A stretch of DNA of 19,329 nt from an uncultured Clostridia bacterium (GTDB lineage: Bacteria > Bacillota > Clostridia > Oscillospirales > Oscillospiraceae). The position numbers and the translations under genes were made by a program. Where the stretch lies: NCBI GenBank assembly GCA_946539175.1, contig CAMNHH010000022.1:1-19329 (forward strand), written 5' to 3'. Of the stretch, positions 6,470-14,131 are shown piece by piece; position 1 is the first letter of the stretch; every line of letters starts with the position of its first letter. The notes beneath the pieces are model-generated. The model made no database searches and was not told the DNA's origin. It saw nothing but the letters and a program-made list of their open reading frames with translations.

Positions 6470-6898
6470 TTAATTTCCGCCGACTTTTTGGCCGTCTTCA
6501 ATTGTGACGACGACGTCGTCTCCGATCACGAGACCGCCGGGATCAACTTCGGGGGCCGTTTCTGAAGGCTGCGAGTTCTCCTGAACGCGCTCCGTATGCG
6601 CTGCAGAGGAAGTATCCGCGGGAACGCTCTCTGTCACGGAATGTTGTGTGTCTTCCGGACTTGCCATGCTGCTGTCTGTCATATCAGCGACGTGCTCCGT
6701 AGCAGCATTCAATTCGGTGGGAATTGCCGAACTCACAGGATCGTCAACAGACTCTGTGCTTCCGGCCAATTCCGGCGGAACAAGGGAAGGCGACGTGCCT
6801 GAAACAGCCTGGGTATCGTCCGCAGGTCGATCTGCGCATCCGGCAAGAATAAAGGTCAGAAGCAAGAGCAGGAAAAGGACAGCTCCAAAACGTCTCAT
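6470..6898 (-). CDS. Small Ser/Thr-rich lipoprotein, 142 aa
   Basis: A type II signal peptide, MRRFGAVLFLLLLLTFILAG, is followed by the lipobox Cys21 (LAGC), so the mature protein should be anchored to the outer face of the membrane. Residues 22-115 form a low-complexity Ser/Thr/Glu/Pro/Asp stretch of the kind used as a disordered stalk. The last 26 residues (from EVDPGGLVIGDD) form a short hydrophobic-acidic tail ending QKVGGN. No enzymatic motif is seen and I do not recognise the family. The ATG at 6898 has GGAG 9 bases upstream. It sits 67 bases after the giant SLH protein gene, across a strong hairpin, and 22 bases before the 84-residue gene. Its many Ser/Thr residues make it one possible kinase target, but its export argues against that unless it is modified before secretion. 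Confidence 0.82.
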   Translation of the reverse strand: MRRFGAVLFLLLLLTFILAGCADRPADDTQAVSGTSPSLVPPELAGSTESVDDPVSSAIPTELNAATEHVADMTDSSMASPEDTQHSVTESVPADTSSAAHTERVQENSQPSETAPEVDPGGLVIGDDVVVTIEDGQKVGGN

Positions 6899-6926
6899 TC
6901 GTCATATCTCCTATGCGGCGGTTGTT

Positions 6927-6956
6927 CCGGCAAGAGGGGTTGCCCCCTCTTGCCGG
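6927..6956. other. Perfect 13-bp hairpin with a GCAA tetraloop between the SLH protein and lipoprotein genes
   Basis: CCGGCAAGAGGGG (6927-6939) and CCCCTCTTGCCGG (6944-6956) pair completely. On the transcribed minus strand the loop is GCAA, a stable GNRA tetraloop. No T-run follows, so it is not a normal intrinsic terminator. A 3'-protecting stem that keeps the surface-protein part of the message more abundant than the rest is the likeliest role. Confidence 0.8.
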
Positions 6957-6964
6957 GAAAGTTG

Positions 6965-9900
6965 TTAAGGTGTGGTCTGATCGGAAAGGTAATCAGCCCA
7001 GGTGGTGGTTGCAGTGCTTCCGATTCCGAACGCACTGATGTAATTCACGGTGCAGCCGTAATCCGGCGTGGTCGCAGAGCTGGGAACCAGGATATCCGGC
7101 GTCTTATTGTACACAATATGATACTTGCTCGGATCACCGTATGCAGGATACCAGCCATCATAGTTATGATTGTTCTCCTTCGCGATTTGTTCACTGTCAT
7201 ATCCGGTCGGAGAATTTCTGGTAATAATCAGGCCAGTTTCCTTGCCGGCAGGAACGGTAATCTGATAAATGCCGCTGACAGAAGTCTTTTTCAGCTCAAC
7301 CCATTGTGTGACTTCTCCGTAAACATAAACCATGGGAACCGTACCGTCGGCCAGCCAGTTCATAGCCGTGTTATGTTCGAAATCCTTCGCACCTTTGATA
7401 TTCACGTACAGCTTCTCGGTGCCATCATAATTGCGCTTCCAGGAGATGGAATCCTGCTTGCCGCTTGCGCCGATCTGGATGGTCAGGCCGTTGTTGCTGA
7501 CGGTGACGCCGTCCAGGGTGGTCCAGGAGGGAACCATCGTGAAGACGGAATTCTTACCGGCGAAGTCCGCCTTATGCAGCGTACCGACGTAACCGCGGCT
7601 CAGGCCAAAGAATGCGGCATCAATGGTGGTATAGCTGTCCTCATTCCGCGGCGCAAGGGTGAAGCTGTTGCCCAGGGTCGTAAAGGCGGTGAAGGCAGTC
7701 GAATTCACATTGTCGGAACCGGCAACCTTGAAGCCTGCGTTCTTGTACAGGTTATCATCGATAATCGTCACAAGGTACATATCGATGATCTCGTCCCATT
7801 GTGCCGGATGCTTGGCATCATAGACGTACTGGATCCGGGAGGTCAGATACTTGGAGGGGACTTCCTTCAGGTAGTAGACTTCACCGCCCTGGGGCGCCGT
7901 ATCGGTACCCTTCACGTCCTTGACTGCGTTCGCGCTGGTCCAGAACTTCGTGGTTCTGGCGGCATCCGCATACAGATTGCTGCCGTTGTAAAGCGGCGCA
8001 CCGAAAACGGGAGCGGAATAGTTTTCGTTGCTGCCGGCGAGCTTCTTCGCAGCATTCACGGCATTCTCTTCCAGGCCGCCCATGGTGGTGTAATAGCCGC
8101 CATAGAGATAACCGGGCGTCACACGCAGGGTCAGATCCAGCTTGCCATCAACCAGATTCTCCGGGGTCAGCGGAACCGCTTCCAGCAGACCGGTGGCGGA
8201 GTGGTAAACGTAACAGCAGGGAGCCCAGACAGCGTACATAATGTGGTACGGCGTATTTTCGTCAGGTGCAACCATGGACACCGTGGGGTAATTGGGCGCC
8301 GTGCTGTCCAACGCGGAGTTGACCTTAAAGCTGTCGTTCTCCTCATCGTAGATCAGCCAGAGATCATCCGCATCCAGATTATTCTTCGGCGTAGCAGCAA
8401 TGATGTTGCCTGCATTATCCTTCGTCAGACCGCAGTCATTCTCGTCGAGACGGGCCCAGCCCAGGAAGGTGTAGCCGTCGCGGATGAAGGTATCGGAGGG
8501 CTTGATGTTGGTGAAGGAATTGATGATGGCGTCGGGGCTGTTTTCAATTTCCTTGTTTTCCTCATTCACGCCGCCGTTGCCGTACCAGGTGATGTGGGTG
8601 TTGGAAATGGTGCTGTAGGAGGCCTTCAGGTAGACGGTGTAAACGGTGTGGCCGTCAACGGTTTCGGGCTCACCGGCATTCTCCACCAGAACGTCAAAGG
8701 TATCGCCGGGGAGCTTGTCGATCTCGGTTTCCACCAGCTGGCCGTTTTCGTTCTTCATCACGGTCCACTTGGCGAACATATAGCCGGCCTCGTTGGCCTG
8801 GGCAGCGGGGGCTGCCACAGCCTGGGCCTGATCGGCGTAGTGCAGAGGATCGGTCCAGTCGGCCTCACCCTGGAGCTCGCCGTCGCCGCAGTCATACACC
8901 ACGCGGATGTACTTATCGCCCTCCAGAACCTTACGCCACTTGGCGTAGATGACCAGCTTGCCGATGACGTTGTCGTTCTCGCCGTCGGCGTCGTTATAGG
9001 CCAGATCGCCGTTCCAGGGGTCGGTGCCCTGCCGATCACCAGCGGGGGCGTCCTTATAGCTCAGATCCACGACGTCGTCCTTGATGGGCGTGTTGAAGTT
9101 GAAGGGGGTATCGAAGACGGTGTCGTTATTGGGATCCGTATCCACGTACCAGCCCACCAGCTCATAGCCGGGGCGGGCCACGTTCTCAATGGCAGAACCA
9201 AGGACGGACTCGCCGTACCAGATCTTGAAGGTGGTGGCCTGATTGCCGGGGAAATAGACCTCGTTGGGATTGGTGGTGCCATTCACGCCGGCATGCACGT
9301 TGGGATCACCGCCGGTCGGATCCAGAACGACACGGAAGCGCTCCTGCGTCCACTTTGCTACAGCCGTCACCGAGTTATTCGGCATTTTTCCAGTGGCAAA
9401 ATTGAACTTTTCCAGGAACGTATTGTTCGTATACCAGTCATCAAAATAATAACCTTCTACCCCATTATCAGGCTTGTATAACTCTTCCGTACTTCCGTCT
9501 ACATACTGATAGGGTTTAAAGTCTTCCCGATATCTGAGAACCTTTCTTCTTACAACATTATTGTTTGATTCAAACGCTAATTCGTTCGTATTCAGTCTGA
9601 AGTAAACATACGCATTATCGCCCGGAACATTTTCATACTTCATCGAATAGCTTGAGGCACTCACGTATCCCTTCGACGGCTCTCTGCTGTTCTCACGCAG
9701 GTTATAACCCTCGAAAATCAATGCAGCACCTTCATTATTGGAAAAATCAATACCAATTGTATCAAACAAATCCTGCGTAGTATACGGTTCGGTTTGCCAG
9801 ACTCCGGTATTCGGATTCTGCGTGATATAGTTCACTGTTTTCTTTCCCGAAGTTGCCGGTTTCGCAAACTCAAAATAGTTCACGACAACAGAATCTCCGA

Positions 9901-12607
9901 TCTGACCAGAAACTGTATACGTAGAAACGTATTCATCCATCGTATACGAATATGAAGAACCTGAAGGATATTGGTATGCCCAAACCATGCCGTCAACCAG
10001 CTCAGGAATTGCGCCTTCCGGCAAATCGGAACCATATCTTCCGCTTGTCGTCAAGGAGCTGTCAAGGACGTAATCATACGTATAATAGAATGTAAAGTCT
10101 GAATCATAAGTAGCGTTGTAAATAGTTCCATTATCAACACACATGTGCCAAGATCCATAATACGGCACGTAAAAAATTTCATAGGTACTTCCGTTAATCG
10201 TTGCAGTCCAAACATACGCAGTGCGATTATAACCACTAATCCTTAACGTTGTCGTACCAAATGTCGTAGGATAATACTTTCCTCCACTCTTTAAAAAGTA
10301 CGTCAGGCTGTTGTAATTGTCTGAGCTTGCTGCCTGCGCAGAAGTAAGCGTACGATAATCAATTTTATAGAAATTATACGTAATGGTTCTTAAATCGTAA
10401 TAGACACGTACGATCGAGGATCCATCACCCTTCAGCTTCACGTTTCCTTCCGCAGCAGTTTTCTGAGAATTGAACTGATAGAAAAAGCCCAGTCTGCCTT
10501 TTCCGTATCCTGAACTTGTGGTATAGTAGCCCAGCATTGCATCATTGTACGTAAGCTTCGTATCGGAGGAAACACCCTCCTCATCAACTTCATACAAATA
10601 TTTTCCGGATGCAGTGATCGCATTTACAGTATTTCCAGTCCTGGCGTAGTAATACTTTGCATTATTAGTTGAATACCAATAGTCTCTTCTTTCACTGGAC
10701 TGGTAAATATACTTATCAGGATTATTGGGATCCTGAACCATGTATACAACCAAATACTTTGTGGGCGCAGCTTCCCACTTTGCGTAGAGCTTCTTCTCAC
10801 CGTGTGCATCGCAGGCGCTGTCCGGAAGGGTATTACCAAAGTTGAACTGCTGGGTGCAGGCGGCGTCCTCGTACCAGCCGCCAAAGGTATAGCCGGTACG
10901 GGTGGGCTCAGCGGGTTCCACCGTGTTCTCGCCGGTCAGGACGATCTGGGGAGAGGTGAAGGTGGCGGAGGTAGGGTCCACGGTCTTGTCGATGTTGTTG
11001 TCAAAGACCAGCCAGTTGCCGACCTTGGACACGGGATAGAGCCTGCAGGTATAGGTATCGTCCACCATGGCTGCGGTGACGGTGATCTCACTGCCCTTGG
11101 CATAATCCACCGTCAGGCTGCCCTTGGTCCGGGTCCAGCCGTAGAACTGGGCCTTCGAATTGGCGGGGTAATAATCCTGGTCGACGGTGACCTTGGGATC
11201 CGAATCGCTGTAGGTCAGAGAAACGGTACGCAGCACCCGGTCCGTCTCGTCCACGTAGGCCAGGTAGCGCACGTCGTGCAGAACGGCCTTCACGTCAATG
11301 GACTCCAGGGAATCAAAATTGGAGACGAGGTAGGCGTTGACGGCGGCAATGTCATAATAGTCCTTGCCGTCCACCTTCTGGGGCGCGCCGTTCTTATAGA
11401 TGGTCCAGCCCACGAAAACCTTGGCGTCGGGCAGATCCACGCCGGGGTCAAAGACCTGACCAACGTCGCCGTTCTGGGCCTTGATCACCTTCTGCATGTT
11501 GTGGGGCTCGGTGGCGCCTTCGTTGAAGAAGTTCACCTGAACCGCCTTCTGGCCCTCCAAAACCGCGTAGACGGAGAAGTCCTTGGCGGAGAAGCGCAGC
11601 ATCTTGGAATGGCTGCCGCGGTACATGGTCATCAGGCTGGCGTTGCCAACGTACTCATAAGAGCCGTCGTCCGCGATATGGACAAGGGAGAACTCGGTGA
11701 GCTCGTTCAGCAGATCGCAGGTAATGCTGACGTTCACCGCCTTATCAGGCTCCAGCTCCGTATCGTCCTTCCGGAAGGAGATGTCGGCGGCAAGCAGAAC
11801 CTTTCTGCCGAACTGCGCTTCCATGGCAGCCAAACGCGCCTCGTCGGTGACGCGGCTGACGTTCATCGAGCTGTTCTCGGGAAGCGCGCCCTGAGGAGCA
11901 CTGGCTGCGACTTTCATATCCTCTGCGGGATACTCCTCAAAATACTGGGCGGGCATGGGGATGGGGGTCTCGCCCTCGCCCTGCATCAGCTTGTCCAGGC
12001 GCATCAGGATCTGGGCGAACTGGGCGCGGGTGGCGGAGGCCTTTGGACGGAAGGTGCCGTCGGTGAAGCCGCCGATCAGACCCACGGAGTTGAAGAGGGC
12101 CACCGCCTCCCTGGCGTAGGCGGAAATCTTGTCGGCGTCGGTGAAGTCAATGCCCTCGCCCTGCTCCAGGACGATGTCATTGATCTGCATGTACTTGGCC
12201 AGAATGGCGCAGAGATCCTGACGGCTGATGGTCCGGTTGGGGGCGAAGCAGCCGTCGCCGGTGCCGGCAACGATGCCCTGCTCCGCAGCCCAGGCCGCGG
12301 CGCCGGTGTACCACTTGCCGGAAGCGGTATCCGCGAACGCGGACACGGTGTTGTCCGTCTCGGCCTTCGCGAAACGAGCCAGGACCGTCACAGCCATGCC
12401 GCGGGTGACTTCCTGGTTGGGTTCAAAGACGTTCTTGCCTGTGCCGGCCATCCAGCCCTGCTCATAGACATAGTCCACGGCCGCCTTGTACCAGGCCTTG
12501 GCGGGTACGTCGGTGAAGGACGCGGCCTCGGCCGGGACGAGGAGCATGGAGAAGGTCATGATGACGGCAAGCAGCAGAGACGTCAGTCGAGTAAGCTTGT
12601 GAGTCAT
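6965..12607 (-). CDS. Giant SLH-anchored surface protein with InlB-type repeats, 1880 aa
   Basis: A secreted cell-wall-associated protein. A signal peptide (residues 1-28, ending VPAEA) is followed by three SLH domains at about 31-80, 91-140 and 154-205. Each opens with F-(T/A)-D and holds a TRG-, SRQ- or TRA-type motif; together they would bind secondary cell-wall polymer. Then come at least five InlB/Flg_new-type B-repeats, each with GY-x-F-x-x-W and most ending A-K-W or a variant, near 570-611, 1052-1086, 1143-1220, 1275-1325 and 1374-1458. The C-terminal part (about 1640-1880) is beta-rich without a known motif. No LPxTG signal is seen. ATG 12607 has AGGGG about 8 bases upstream and a good promoter. 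Residues about 612-1086 are encoded by a far more AT-rich and Tyr-rich block than the flanks. Likely roles are adhesion or S-layer structure; this is inferred from the domains. Confidence 0.92.
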   Translation of the reverse strand: MTHKLTRLTSLLLAVIMTFSMLLVPAEAASFTDVPAKAWYKAAVDYVYEQGWMAGTGKNVFEPNQEVTRGMAVTVLARFAKAETDNTVSAFADTASGKWYTGAAAWAAEQGIVAGTGDGCFAPNRTISRQDLCAILAKYMQINDIVLEQGEGIDFTDADKISAYAREAVALFNSVGLIGGFTDGTFRPKASATRAQFAQILMRLDKLMQGEGETPIPMPAQYFEEYPAEDMKVAASAPQGALPENSSMNVSRVTDEARLAAMEAQFGRKVLLAADISFRKDDTELEPDKAVNVSITCDLLNELTEFSLVHIADDGSYEYVGNASLMTMYRGSHSKMLRFSAKDFSVYAVLEGQKAVQVNFFNEGATEPHNMQKVIKAQNGDVGQVFDPGVDLPDAKVFVGWTIYKNGAPQKVDGKDYYDIAAVNAYLVSNFDSLESIDVKAVLHDVRYLAYVDETDRVLRTVSLTYSDSDPKVTVDQDYYPANSKAQFYGWTRTKGSLTVDYAKGSEITVTAAMVDDTYTCRLYPVSKVGNWLVFDNNIDKTVDPTSATFTSPQIVLTGENTVEPAEPTRTGYTFGGWYEDAACTQQFNFGNTLPDSACDAHGEKKLYAKWEAAPTKYLVVYMVQDPNNPDKYIYQSSERRDYWYSTNNAKYYYARTGNTVNAITASGKYLYEVDEEGVSSDTKLTYNDAMLGYYTTSSGYGKGRLGFFYQFNSQKTAAEGNVKLKGDGSSIVRVYYDLRTITYNFYKIDYRTLTSAQAASSDNYNSLTYFLKSGGKYYPTTFGTTTLRISGYNRTAYVWTATINGSTYEIFYVPYYGSWHMCVDNGTIYNATYDSDFTFYYTYDYVLDSSLTTSGRYGSDLPEGAIPELVDGMVWAYQYPSGSSYSYTMDEYVSTYTVSGQIGDSVVVNYFEFAKPATSGKKTVNYITQNPNTGVWQTEPYTTQDLFDTIGIDFSNNEGAALIFEGYNLRENSREPSKGYVSASSYSMKYENVPGDNAYVYFRLNTNELAFESNNNVVRRKVLRYREDFKPYQYVDGSTEELYKPDNGVEGYYFDDWYTNNTFLEKFNFATGKMPNNSVTAVAKWTQERFRVVLDPTGGDPNVHAGVNGTTNPNEVYFPGNQATTFKIWYGESVLGSAIENVARPGYELVGWYVDTDPNNDTVFDTPFNFNTPIKDDVVDLSYKDAPAGDRQGTDPWNGDLAYNDADGENDNVIGKLVIYAKWRKVLEGDKYIRVVYDCGDGELQGEADWTDPLHYADQAQAVAAPAAQANEAGYMFAKWTVMKNENGQLVETEIDKLPGDTFDVLVENAGEPETVDGHTVYTVYLKASYSTISNTHITWYGNGGVNEENKEIENSPDAIINSFTNIKPSDTFIRDGYTFLGWARLDENDCGLTKDNAGNIIAATPKNNLDADDLWLIYDEENDSFKVNSALDSTAPNYPTVSMVAPDENTPYHIMYAVWAPCCYVYHSATGLLEAVPLTPENLVDGKLDLTLRVTPGYLYGGYYTTMGGLEENAVNAAKKLAGSNENYSAPVFGAPLYNGSNLYADAARTTKFWTSANAVKDVKGTDTAPQGGEVYYLKEVPSKYLTSRIQYVYDAKHPAQWDEIIDMYLVTIIDDNLYKNAGFKVAGSDNVNSTAFTAFTTLGNSFTLAPRNEDSYTTIDAAFFGLSRGYVGTLHKADFAGKNSVFTMVPSWTTLDGVTVSNNGLTIQIGASGKQDSISWKRNYDGTEKLYVNIKGAKDFEHNTAMNWLADGTVPMVYVYGEVTQWVELKKTSVSGIYQITVPAGKETGLIITRNSPTGYDSEQIAKENNHNYDGWYPAYGDPSKYHIVYNKTPDILVPSSATTPDYGCTVNYISAFGIGSTATTTWADYLSDQTTP
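9350..10783 (-). other. AT-rich, Tyr-rich in-frame block inside the surface-protein gene
   Basis: GC counted by eye in single 60-base rows is 33% (9541-9600) and 28% (10081-10140), against 58% (8881-8940) and 63% (11401-11460) outside. Both edges fall at CCACTTTGC (9350-9358 and 10775-10783), which encodes the A-K-W that closes an InlB-type repeat. The distance between the two copies is 1425 bases, exactly 475 codons. This is what exchange of a cassette between homologous repeats would leave. Confidence 0.75.
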
Positions 12608-12672
12608 TTTCGTTTCCCCTTTCTTGTCGCTGTGATATAAGTTCTCATAGTAATGGACTTAATCTCTTTAAG

Positions 12673-12701
12673 ATTTTACATCTATACTTGATTATTTTCA
12701 A
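12673..12701 (-). promoter_or_regulatory. Promoter of the SLH surface-protein operon
   Basis: On the minus strand TTGAAA (12696-12701), a 17-base spacer and TAAAAT (12673-12678) lie about 65 bases before the ATG at 12607. The region just upstream is very AT-rich, like an UP element, which fits strong expression of a surface protein. Confidence 0.75.
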
Positions 12702-12750
12702 GTGTTTTTTGTGAAGAAATTTAACTCTTTTCTTAATTTGCTAATGCAAA

Positions 12751-12782
12751 CAAAAGAGGCTGCCGCCGCGCCTCTTTTTTTG
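12751..12782. terminator. Bidirectional intrinsic terminator
   Basis: AAAAGAGGC (12752-12760) pairs with GCCTCTTTT (12770-12778) around a 9-base loop. A long T-run follows on the plus strand, and TTTTGTTTG follows on the minus strand. It lies just upstream of the surface-protein promoter and would insulate it. No gene on either strand obviously needs it, since rhaD has its own terminator at 12942-12969. Confidence 0.75.
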
Positions 12783-12941
12783 TAAATTATGACGAAGGGA
12801 TTTGAATATTTTCCGTTCGCGTTTGAATGTGCCACAAGATATAGTGGTAGGCCGGGAGGCCGCCCGGCCCGCGGCGCGGGCGTTTCGGATTGCAATCAGG
12901 CCGCGGCCTCCGTACCATAGATTGTCATATAACAATCATAT
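12783..12941. other. Non-coding GC-palindrome stretch
   Basis: No convincing gene. It holds GGCCGGG/CCCGGCC (12850-12856 and 12863-12869), a run of GC-only palindromic words, the 10-base palindrome GATTGCAATC near 12889-12898, and GATTGT/ACAATC (12920-12937). Short open frames here lack ribosome binding sites. Confidence 0.5.
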
Positions 12942-12969
12942 AAAAAAGAAGCCGCGATCCGCAGCTTCT
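12942..12969 (-). terminator. Intrinsic terminator of rhaD
   Basis: On the minus strand AGAAGCTGCG (12960-12969) pairs with CGCGGCTTCT (12947-12956), ten pairs with one T-G, around a GAT loop. It runs straight into TTTTTT. It lies about 80 bases after the rhaD stop, with no gene between. Confidence 0.88.
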
Positions 12970-13050
12970 CTGTTTTGATTCCGAAGGAGGCGGCCGCCCC
13001 CATCGGAGGCGGCCAAGGGCCGGGGAGGCGCCGCGCGCCCGCCCCACGTT

Positions 13051-13872
13051 CTACGAAAGCGGCTGCAGATACCCCTCCCGGGCTTTGACGCCGAAGCGGG
13101 TCTCCAGCCGGTGCAGAGCCTCGTCGGAGATGGTGTTCACCAGGGGCAGGTGGGCGATTTTCAGCCAGATCTCGGCGGCCTTCTCGGCGGTCTCTATGAG
13201 GCCGAAGGTCTCGTCCAGGTCCTTTCCGGCCCCGTAGACGCCGTGCTGGGCCCAGACCACCAGCCGGGCGGTCTCCATTTTCTTTGCCGTGGCCTCTCCG
13301 ATCTCATTCGTTCCGCAGAGCATCCAGGGCAGCACGTTTACGCCGTCCGGGAAGACTATGACGCACTCGGTACACATCTGCCAGAGGGTGCGGGTGAACT
13401 CCCGCTCATCCAGCGTATGCACATAGGTCATGGCCAGCAGATTGCCGGGATGGCAGTGCATGATCACCCGATTTTCCGGGTCCACCTTCCTCCGGGCCGC
13501 GTGGCTCAGCATGTGGGCCGGGAACTCGGAGGTGAAGCTGCCCCCGTCGCTGAGGCCCCAGAGGAGCTGGGCCCGGGCGCCCCGCTCCGTCAGACGGACG
13601 ATGCCCAGATTCCGGGCGGGATCGTACTGCACGTTCTTGAAATATTTGCCGGTGCCGGTGACCAGGAAATACGTTCCCTCCAGCTCCGGGACGGCAAAGC
13701 CCGTGGGGATGGTGCGGATCACGCTGCTCAGATCCAGATAGTCGGCCAGCTCGGCCTCGTCCAGCAGCACGGACACGTTGCCGCCGTTGCGCTCGTCCCA
13801 GCCGTGGGCATACATGTTGGTCAGGGTGCGAACCAGCTCGATCAGATCGGGAGCAGTCAGAATGTCTTTCAC
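13051..13872 (-). CDS. rhaD: Rhamnulose-1-phosphate aldolase, 273 aa
   Basis: A class II, zinc-dependent aldolase that cleaves L-rhamnulose 1-phosphate to DHAP and L-lactaldehyde in rhamnose breakdown. With the GTG start at 13870-13872, the catalytic Glu is E116 (FTSEFPAH) and the zinc ligands are H139, H141 (MHCHPGN) and H210 (WAQHGVYGAG). These are within two positions of E. coli RhaD (E117, H141, H143, H212), and the total length (273 against 274) agrees. GGAGG stands 8 bases before this GTG, so it is preferred over the ATG at 13885-13887, which overlaps that ribosome binding site. RhaA and RhaB are not adjacent; it appears to be a single-gene unit between its terminator and the TetR gene, with an inverted-repeat element in its leader. 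A related class II sugar-phosphate aldolase is the main alternative. Confidence 0.93.
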   Translation of the reverse strand: MKDILTAPDLIELVRTLTNMYAHGWDERNGGNVSVLLDEAELADYLDLSSVIRTIPTGFAVPELEGTYFLVTGTGKYFKNVQYDPARNLGIVRLTERGARAQLLWGLSDGGSFTSEFPAHMLSHAARRKVDPENRVIMHCHPGNLLAMTYVHTLDEREFTRTLWQMCTECVIVFPDGVNVLPWMLCGTNEIGEATAKKMETARLVVWAQHGVYGAGKDLDETFGLIETAEKAAEIWLKIAHLPLVNTISDEALHRLETRFGVKAREGYLQPLS

Positions 13873-13893
13873 TGGGATTACCTCCATTTTTCT

Positions 13894-13985
13894 GAGTTGA
13901 AAGCTGAACGTGAAAAGGATGGTGTTTTTCATATCGTTGATATGAAAAAGAAATTCAATCATTTTCAATTCTCAACTTTCAATTT
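13894..13985. repeat. Nested inverted-repeat element upstream of rhaD
   Basis: The centre is a perfect 11-bp hairpin, TTTTTCATATC (13925-13935) and GATATGAAAAA (13939-13949) around GTT. Outer arms pair imperfectly: GAGTTGAAAGCTGAA (from 13894) against TTCAATTCTCAACTTTC (ending 13980) and the following TTTCAATT-type repeats. It is AT-rich in a GC-rich setting, about 90 bases long, and resembles a MITE-like or REP-like element. It could also act as an operator or attenuator for rhaD. Confidence 0.6.
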
Positions 13986-14131
13986 TCAATTGATCTCGTG
14001 ATCACGTCCGCCGGGACGTTGAAGCGCTCGGCGGGCTTGCGGAGCCTGGCGATCCGGCGGCCGGACGCGGCGGCCATGCGGTGGGCGGGGTCCTCGTTTC
14101 CGCGGTCCCTCCGCTCCGTCCTTTTACCGGC

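Noticed and set aside
6950..9481. 843-codon plus-strand open frame antisense to the surface-protein gene
   Set aside because: It mirrors a clearly real minus-strand gene with domains, is Gly/Val/Ile-rich and low in information, has no ribosome binding site or family resemblance, and stays open as an effect of codon phase.
10802..12640. 612-codon plus-strand open frame antisense to the SLH domains
   Set aside because: Complement of a GC-rich coding region; Gly/Val/His-rich, no motif, no start signals.
12698..12935. Two minus-strand frames of about 65 codons between rhaD and the surface-protein gene
   Set aside because: They overlap a terminator, a promoter and GC palindromes and have no ribosome binding site.
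14035..14131. Possible gene fragment on the minus strand just after the TetR stop (frame stays open past the TGA, including a Met-start stretch)
   Set aside because: No ribosome binding site, no family match, and open GC-rich frames of this length arise by chance; too weak to call a remnant.
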